Origin: Glaciimonas soli
GTDB lineage: Bacteria > Pseudomonadota > Gammaproteobacteria > Burkholderiales > Burkholderiaceae_D
Direction: 5' to 3'
Length of the DNA stretch: 64,000 nt
Assembly: GCF_009497155.1 (NCBI RefSeq)
Contig: NZ_WINI01000001.1
Span: 1,054,001-1,118,000, forward strand
The notes under the pieces were generated by a model, which saw only the letters and a program-made list of their open reading frames with translations, had not been told where the DNA came from and did no database searches. A program made the translations under genes and the position numbers. Below are positions 59,156 to 64,000 of the stretch, piece by piece (positions within the stretch are counted from its first letter, which is position 1; the number at the start of each line of letters is the position of its first letter).

Positions 59156-60751
59156 TTAGTGCGCTGATGCAGCCGCTGTTGCGTTCGACCAATTCCAGTC
59201 GCGCAGCAATGCAGCGAGCTGCATCCCCTCCTCATCCTTCAACGCTGCCTCTCGAAGCTGGCGTATCCGGCTGACACCTTCTTCTTTACCGGCTAACCGG
59301 GGCAACAAGCCTTCGATCAGTTTAAAATTGCGCATACCGCGCGCATGGGTATCGCCATAGCCCTTCACCAAACGCTGACACTCCGCGATTTCCAGTGCCA
59401 GAGCATATTGCGAGCCTGCATGGCGCTCGATATGCGCTAACCAATTATTCATCTCTGCATGTTCACGCTGGTAACGCAACGATTTGGGACGCCAACTACG
59501 TAGCGATGCAACGACATACAACAGCAGGAAGCCGGATAGCGATGTGGTGCGCACCACACGACCCTTCGACGTCATGCGTTCGAGCAGGTTGTGCACACGA
59601 CCTGGACGCATCAGAAATTTACCCAGCCAAACTGGCAAGGTGTCCGCAATTTCGTCGATGCGCGGATGAAAATATTCGTTGATATGCAAGACTTGATCAG
59701 ACTTCGCCTTGACTTCCTTATTGACTCGCTGAAAGCGGGTTGCACGAATTTTTAGGTCCGCCACGCGTACCGTATCTTCATACGACATCCATAATGCGAG
59801 GTAGCGCGCAGTTTCGACCAACAATCTGGCGTCGCTCTCGCCATAACGTCGATCAAGATCGCGGATGGAGGCCAATCGTTTAAGGTATAGCTCGGCATAA
59901 CCAAGGTTCTGATAATCGGCCAGGCGACGTACCCCTGCCTTCAATACAGTCGCCGCGACCGATGGAAACTCGGCGGCGATACGCGCATCCAACGCTTTGA
60001 GTAACGACTGAGTGCGTTCAACCGCAGCGGTGCGAATGGCAGCGGTGCCATCTACCGGGTCTTTTTGAGCCAGTTCAAAACCGGCATTGAATGCCTTCAA
60101 ACTACTGTCGACACCAACACCGGCGCGACGTATCGCTAACTCGAATTTCTCACGCGAGAAAGGCAATGCTCCGGTACCTGCCAGTGCACCAAACAGCGCG
60201 GCACTAATGACACTGCCGCTCTTCTCCGCCAGTACGGCGAAGTCGCCAAAAACGAAGCGCGTTGCTGCGGCGCGCGCAGCTTCGATGAACGGCTTAGGAT
60301 CAACACGGCCATCGCCCATTGAACTCTTTTCGGTCATCGAATACACACGATTGGTCGATGCGATCAACGTTGTTTTGTCCGATGTCACCAAACCACGCTG
60401 AACAGCGCGTCCCATTTCCATTAATTCCGATGCGATCACGATGTCCACATCGCCAGGTACCGGCATCAACGACAGTACCGGGACAACGCTATGACCATGT
60501 GCATCTGCAGCCTGCGGAAAGAATTCGACGTAGTAAACGGTAGTGCCGGTACGCTGGGCCACGCCCGGCACCGAGGTGCTCTGCGCAGGATAACCTTCAT
60601 GCTCAGCAAGATCGACGATCCAATCTGCCAACACGCCACCACCTTCCCCACCCATGGCGAGAATGGCGATACCGATCGGACGAATTTTTGTATCAGCCGG
60701 TTTGACAACCGGCTTTGCGAAGCTGACTTCGGTAAATTTAGTTTCATGCAT
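59156..60751 (-). CDS. iorB: Indolepyruvate oxidoreductase subunit beta (long form)
   Basis: Gamma-type subunit of 2-oxoacid:ferredoxin oxidoreductase. Residues about 25-215 form the IorB core (IGIAILAMGGEGGGVLADWIV, near the start); the remaining ~300 residues are an extra helical domain found in the long betaproteobacterial form, making 531 residues in place of about 200 in archaeal IorB. It overlaps iorA by eight bases with GGGAG just upstream, so they are coupled. With IorA it would oxidatively decarboxylate an arylpyruvate to an aryl-acetyl-CoA. Confidence 0.9.
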   Translation of the reverse strand: MHETKFTEVSFAKPVVKPADTKIRPIGIAILAMGGEGGGVLADWIVDLAEHEGYPAQSTSVPGVAQRTGTTVYYVEFFPQAADAHGHSVVPVLSLMPVPGDVDIVIASELMEMGRAVQRGLVTSDKTTLIASTNRVYSMTEKSSMGDGRVDPKPFIEAARAAATRFVFGDFAVLAEKSGSVISAALFGALAGTGALPFSREKFELAIRRAGVGVDSSLKAFNAGFELAQKDPVDGTAAIRTAAVERTQSLLKALDARIAAEFPSVAATVLKAGVRRLADYQNLGYAELYLKRLASIRDLDRRYGESDARLLVETARYLALWMSYEDTVRVADLKIRATRFQRVNKEVKAKSDQVLHINEYFHPRIDEIADTLPVWLGKFLMRPGRVHNLLERMTSKGRVVRTTSLSGFLLLYVVASLRSWRPKSLRYQREHAEMNNWLAHIERHAGSQYALALEIAECQRLVKGYGDTHARGMRNFKLIEGLLPRLAGKEEGVSRIRQLREAALKDEEGMQLAALLRDWNWSNATAAASAH

Positions 60752-63023
60752 AGCTCAACTCCCTGATAGCCAGACGCCGTTGCAAGAAACCGATGACCAC
60801 AGACGCGACGCGTGCAGTCAACTTGTCGAGGCGCGTGGGATTACCGATAATTTGCGCACGATAGAACGACGGGCACAGAACCGCGGCATGCGCAACTTCG
60901 CCACAAACACCACAGCCGACACAACTATCAATCACCGTAGCTACAGGGTCGCGTCGTAACGGGTCCGGATTGTCCTTGATCGACAACGACGGACAACCCG
61001 ACAAGCGGATGCAAGAATGATCTCCGGTACAAGTGTCAGAATCCACACCAAAACGTTCTCGCACAACCCGATGACCTTCACTGGTCCGCTTGCGCATCAG
61101 TGGCTTGATGCGGCGCTGTTTGTTGAGCATGCATTCCGACTGAGCGATGATGACTTTCGGCCCACGTACCGTGGTGGTCAATGCATCGCGCAGCGTGTCG
61201 CGCATCTTTGAAATTTCGTAGGTGTTAGTGATAGTGCGAACCCACTCGACACCGACACCGCGCACCGCCTTTTCAATCGGCATGTTGGTTACGCGACTTG
61301 CATTCTCAGCCTTCGACGAAAGGATATCCTGACCACCGGTCGCCGCGGAATATCCATTGTCAATGATGACAAGCACGTTATCGTTCTTGTTGAATACCGC
61401 ATTGCCGACACCACTGGTCAATCCGTTATGCCAAAAGCCGCCGTCGCCCATGATGCTGATGGTGCGGCGCGTGGTCTCGCTCGAATTGAAGGCAGAAGCA
61501 CCGGCCCAGCCAAGTCCATAACCCATGGTGGTAGCACCCAGATTGAATGGCGGCAGAATTGAAAACAGATGGCAGCCGATATCGCAACTCACGTGATGTG
61601 AACCAATTTCACGCTCGACCAATTTCATTGCGGTGAAGATCGGCCGCTCCGGGCAACCGGTGCAAAACGAAGGTGGCCGCGGATGTACATCGAGTGCCGG
61701 TACTGGTGTTTCCACAATGGCCGGCACGCTGGCGGGAACCGCAATTGGAAGCGCCGCAACAGGGGCCGTGAGCGTTTTTGTCGCTGCAGTAGATGCCAAC
61801 TCTGCGGCAGTGGCAACGCGCACCGGAATGGTCACGGGCCGCGGTGCCAGTGTGGCACGCACGCCTTCTGACAGCAGCTGACGCGCGGCCAATTCCGGCC
61901 GATAACGATCAAAGAATTTGACCAAGGCCTTCAACACCACAGTGGTTGTGTATTCACCTACGCGCGGCAACATATCCTTGCCATGCACGCGTGTCTGCAT
62001 ATCTACCCTTCGCAGACTCGTATGTACTTCTTGCTCGATGAATTCCGGCTGGCCCTCTTCAATCATGAGCACCGCCTGCTTGGTTTGGCAAAAGCCGCGC
62101 AACTCGTCGTCAATCAGCGGATAGGCCACGTTCATGACATACAGTGGCACGTCAGTATTGCCTTCCACGTCAGCCAAGCCCAGCAGTTGTAGCGCACGAA
62201 TGACGGTGTTGTACATTCCGCCTTGTATGATCAACCCGTAGTCACCACTTTCATCACCGAAAAATTCATTGAGTTGTTCGCGTCGGATGAAGTCGACTGC
62301 CGCTGGCCAGCGCTTGTTAATTTTTTCGTCTTCGTGGACAAAACTTGCCGGCGGCAACACGATACGACTAATGTCGCGCGATGGATTCTCCATCGCTTGC
62401 GCCAGCGTAAATGAAGGTCGCACATTATCGCGAGCGACAAAATGGCCGTGCATGTGACAGGCACGAATGCGCATCTGCAACATCACTGGCGTGTTACTGG
62501 CTTCCGACAACTCGAAGCTTTTTTCAACGGCACGTACGATCGACGGCAGATTCGGCCGCGGATCCAGCAGCCAGATTTGTGACTTCATCGCAAAGGCATG
62601 CGAGCGTTCCTGCATGATGCTCGAACCTTCGCCATAGTCTTCGCCGACAATGATTAATGCGCCGCCTGTGACACCACCCGAGGCCAGATTGGACAATGGA
62701 TCGGATGCGACGTTGGTGCCAGCCGTGGCCTTGAATGTAATAGCACCGCGCAAAGGATAATTAACTGAAGCAGCCAATGTTGCTGCAGCAGTGGCTTCAC
62801 TGGCGCTGCTTTCGAAATGAATACCAAGCTCTTCCATGATATCGCTGGCATCGGCAAGCACATCCATCAAATGCGAAATGGGTGCGCCCTGATAACCGGC
62901 AACATAAGAAACTCCTGATTGCAAAAGGGCTTTGGTGACCGCGAGAATTCCTTCGCCGGCAAACACTTCGCCCTCTCCGATACGGAGTTTTTGTACTTCC
63001 TTCTTGAATGATCTTTCAGCCAT
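60744..63023 (-). CDS. iorA: Indolepyruvate ferredoxin oxidoreductase subunit alpha
   Basis: A 759-residue TPP- and Fe-S-dependent subunit. N-terminal pyrimidine-binding domain (GYQGAPISHLMDVLADA), the CxGCPERP motif in FCTGCPERPIF, TPP site IMGDGGFWHNGLTSGVGNAV, then a C-terminal Fe-S region with Cys at 665, 671, 677, 701, 704, 707 and 717 (SCVGCGVCGE). It is the first gene of the eight-gene operon; GGAG precedes ATG 63023. Arylpyruvate specificity is assumed from the family, not from residues I can identify. Confidence 0.92.
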   Translation of the reverse strand: MAERSFKKEVQKLRIGEGEVFAGEGILAVTKALLQSGVSYVAGYQGAPISHLMDVLADASDIMEELGIHFESSASEATAAATLAASVNYPLRGAITFKATAGTNVASDPLSNLASGGVTGGALIIVGEDYGEGSSIMQERSHAFAMKSQIWLLDPRPNLPSIVRAVEKSFELSEASNTPVMLQMRIRACHMHGHFVARDNVRPSFTLAQAMENPSRDISRIVLPPASFVHEDEKINKRWPAAVDFIRREQLNEFFGDESGDYGLIIQGGMYNTVIRALQLLGLADVEGNTDVPLYVMNVAYPLIDDELRGFCQTKQAVLMIEEGQPEFIEQEVHTSLRRVDMQTRVHGKDMLPRVGEYTTTVVLKALVKFFDRYRPELAARQLLSEGVRATLAPRPVTIPVRVATAAELASTAATKTLTAPVAALPIAVPASVPAIVETPVPALDVHPRPPSFCTGCPERPIFTAMKLVEREIGSHHVSCDIGCHLFSILPPFNLGATTMGYGLGWAGASAFNSSETTRRTISIMGDGGFWHNGLTSGVGNAVFNKNDNVLVIIDNGYSAATGGQDILSSKAENASRVTNMPIEKAVRGVGVEWVRTITNTYEISKMRDTLRDALTTTVRGPKVIIAQSECMLNKQRRIKPLMRKRTSEGHRVVRERFGVDSDTCTGDHSCIRLSGCPSLSIKDNPDPLRRDPVATVIDSCVGCGVCGEVAHAAVLCPSFYRAQIIGNPTRLDKLTARVASVVIGFLQRRLAIRELSYA

Positions 63024-63394
63024 GCTATCTCCGTTTTATAAATTCGTTCCGAGCGGATGCGCAGTCACTTCACAGTCATGGCATCACGTCTCGAATTCGC
63101 TCATTTGAGTTTAGTTGTGCTACATGACATCAGTCAAATAGATGAACTTTGTTTGCGGAATAAATGCGATGGATTCAATAGACTTGAATTCAAGGTGCAA
63201 CAGGTTTTGCACGCAAAAACGAAAACAGGCGGCCCGACTCTGACAGGAACGCTGAAAACGTTGAGGCGGTCCATGTCGCCACTGCATGAAGGCTACCTGC
63301 GCATGACGCGCAAACACCTCAGCTCGTAGCGCCGATTAGGTGCCTCACTGAATTGGAAATGGAAGGAAGAGGCTGGGCTGAATCCTTTCCAGAT
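63024..63394. other. Upstream region of the ior operon
   Basis: 371 bases between iorA and the gene remnant. It holds a candidate minus-strand promoter at 63108-63137 and a 12-base perfect palindrome, CTTGAATTCAAG at 63183-63194, located about 45 bases upstream of that -35 box, a possible regulator site. No regulator gene is in the window. A 90-codon plus-strand frame here lacks recognisable protein features. Confidence 0.4.
63108..63137 (-). promoter_or_regulatory. Candidate promoter of the ior operon
   Basis: On the minus strand TTGACT (63132-63137) and TAAACT (63108-63113) are 18 bases apart, matching four or five of six consensus positions each. It would start transcription about 80 bases before iorA. 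Confidence 0.3.
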
Positions 63395-63590
63395 TCAGCC
63401 AGAAGTATGAAAGCAAACCGCATGGGGTGGCGCGGCAACCTTATTCACAACTACTGCAATTTTCGTTGTCTTGAGGATAGCCGGCGCTGCGCTAACGATA
63501 ATGTAATCGTTATCAATGATGAGTTGGTTTGAGGAGCCTTGCAGCGTCAATGCTCCTCGCCCGCGTTCAAGCTCGACTGAGTTGATTTGC
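63395..63590 (-). pseudogene. Possible remnant of an NAD(P)-binding flavoprotein gene
   Basis: The minus-strand frame ending at 63395 reads NSVELERGRGALTLQG and LIIDNDYIIVSAAPAILKTT. This resembles the C-terminal part of thioredoxin-reductase-like oxidoreductases, where NDYVIVSAGG-type sequence precedes a proline-leucine stretch; here the second Gly of that motif is lost. There is no start of its own: the frame enters from inside the neighbouring gene's end. A deletion fusing two genes is a plausible origin, but the resemblance is by eye. Confidence 0.3.
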
Positions 63591-64000
63591 GACCAGCAGC
63601 CCTGAACCGCCAGCAAGTCCTGGCCCTGGATGCGTTGACGCGCCAATCTGATACAGACTCTGATAAGGCGTGTTATGCCCGCGCTTACCGCGCGACCCTG
63701 CAAATGGTCTTAGCCAGAAAAACTGGTCAGGTGAACATATCCCCGAATAAGGATCGCCCCCAACGAGATTACAGTTCAATTTCTCCAGATCGGCAGGAGA
63801 ATAGGCGCGACGGCCAACGATTTTCTCCCCAAGTCCTGGCATCACCTTTTCCATTCGACGTTGAACCCGGTCGGCGACTTGCTCACGCACGGCCTCGTTC
63901 CAACGACCATCGGCTGGAACTTCGATCTCGCCGAGCGCATCGCCATTTAATCGGGATGGCATCTCCTGGAGCTGAATCCATAGAATCGCGCCCCCCGCCG
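63567..64000 (-). CDS. Phytoene-dehydrogenase-like FAD oxidoreductase, 3' part
   Basis: The reading frame is open to the right window edge, so only the last 144 codons are seen. It ends with NTPYQSLYQIGASTHPGPG and LAGGSGLLVANQLSRA, the C-terminal FAD-contact region of COG1233 carotenoid/retinol-type oxidoreductases, and begins GGAILWIQLQEMPSRL. It is in the same direction as the ior operon, 543 bases upstream. Whether it belongs to the same catabolic cluster cannot be told from here. Confidence 0.8.
   Translation of the reverse strand, partial: AGGAILWIQLQEMPSRLNGDALGEIEVPADGRWNEAVREQVADRVQRRMEKVMPGLGEKIVGRRAYSPADLEKLNCNLVGGDPYSGICSPDQFFWLRPFAGSRGKRGHNTPYQSLYQIGASTHPGPGLAGGSGLLVANQLSRA

Noticed and set aside
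63057-63329. 90-codon plus-strand frame upstream of iorA
   Set aside because: No recognisable domain and no clear ribosome binding site; it covers the likely promoter of the divergent operon.

Overview
The window is a chromosomal segment of a betaproteobacterium in the Burkholderiales, most likely Oxalobacteraceae. This rests on gene order: lpxB-lpxA-fabZ-lpxD-skp-bamA-rseP-dxr-cdsA-uppS-frr-pyrH-tsf-rpsB, the smc-zipA-ligA block, the pgsA/tRNA-Gly/tRNA-Cys block and a tandem pair of cyanophycin synthetase genes. Base composition looks close to 50% G+C. The genus is not resolved; no 16S gene is present.

Region 1 (1-13.7 kb, minus strand) is the envelope and translation cluster: lipid A synthesis (lpxB partial, lpxA, lpxD), fatty acid dehydration (fabZ), outer-membrane assembly (skp, bamA), the site-2 protease rseP, isoprenoid and phospholipid precursors (dxr, cdsA, uppS), then frr, pyrH, tsf and rpsB. 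Region 2 (14-18.6 kb, plus) has map, glnD and an rRNA pseudouridine synthase. Region 3 (18.7-26.8 kb) is a cyanophycin locus: a DUF1854 protein and an ABC exporter read leftwards, and two cphA-type genes read rightwards. The two synthetases look complementary: the first keeps an HxxEH motif in its N domain but has a shortened, eroded ligase domain, while the second has a complete ligase domain but lacks that motif.

Region 4 (26.9-35.3 kb, minus) holds def, galU, ligA, zipA and smc. Region 5 (35.6-41.5 kb, plus) is the lysine/diaminopimelate block dapC, dapD, pilU-like ATPase, ArsC-like protein, dapE, prmB. Region 6 (41.9-46.6 kb, plus) has an ABC-F ATPase, a Rossmann/DUF2520 protein and a polar amino acid (cystine-type) ABC binding protein and permease. 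Region 7 (46.6-53.4 kb) is mixed: a 41-residue proline-rich microprotein gene, a small unknown gene, a PaiB-like protein, a ferritin-like protein, three tRNA genes, pgsA, a POT peptide transporter and an FAD-linked oxidase.

Region 8 (53.6-63.0 kb, minus) is one tightly packed operon of eight catabolic genes: iorA, iorB, nitrilase, gentisate-1,2-dioxygenase-like bicupin, fumarylacetoacetate-hydrolase-family protein, maleate-isomerase-like protein, WrbA-like flavodoxin and a cyclase/kynurenine-formamidase-like hydrolase. The set predicts an aromatic or indolic degradation route ending in maleate/fumarate and pyruvate, but the substrate cannot be read from the sequence. It is the best candidate here for an undescribed pathway. 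The window ends in the 3' part of a phytoene-dehydrogenase-like FAD oxidoreductase, with a possible gene remnant beside it.

Two families of dispersed inverted repeats lie just after stop codons. In one, the ends and core are conserved while the inner arms differ between copies yet stay self-complementary.
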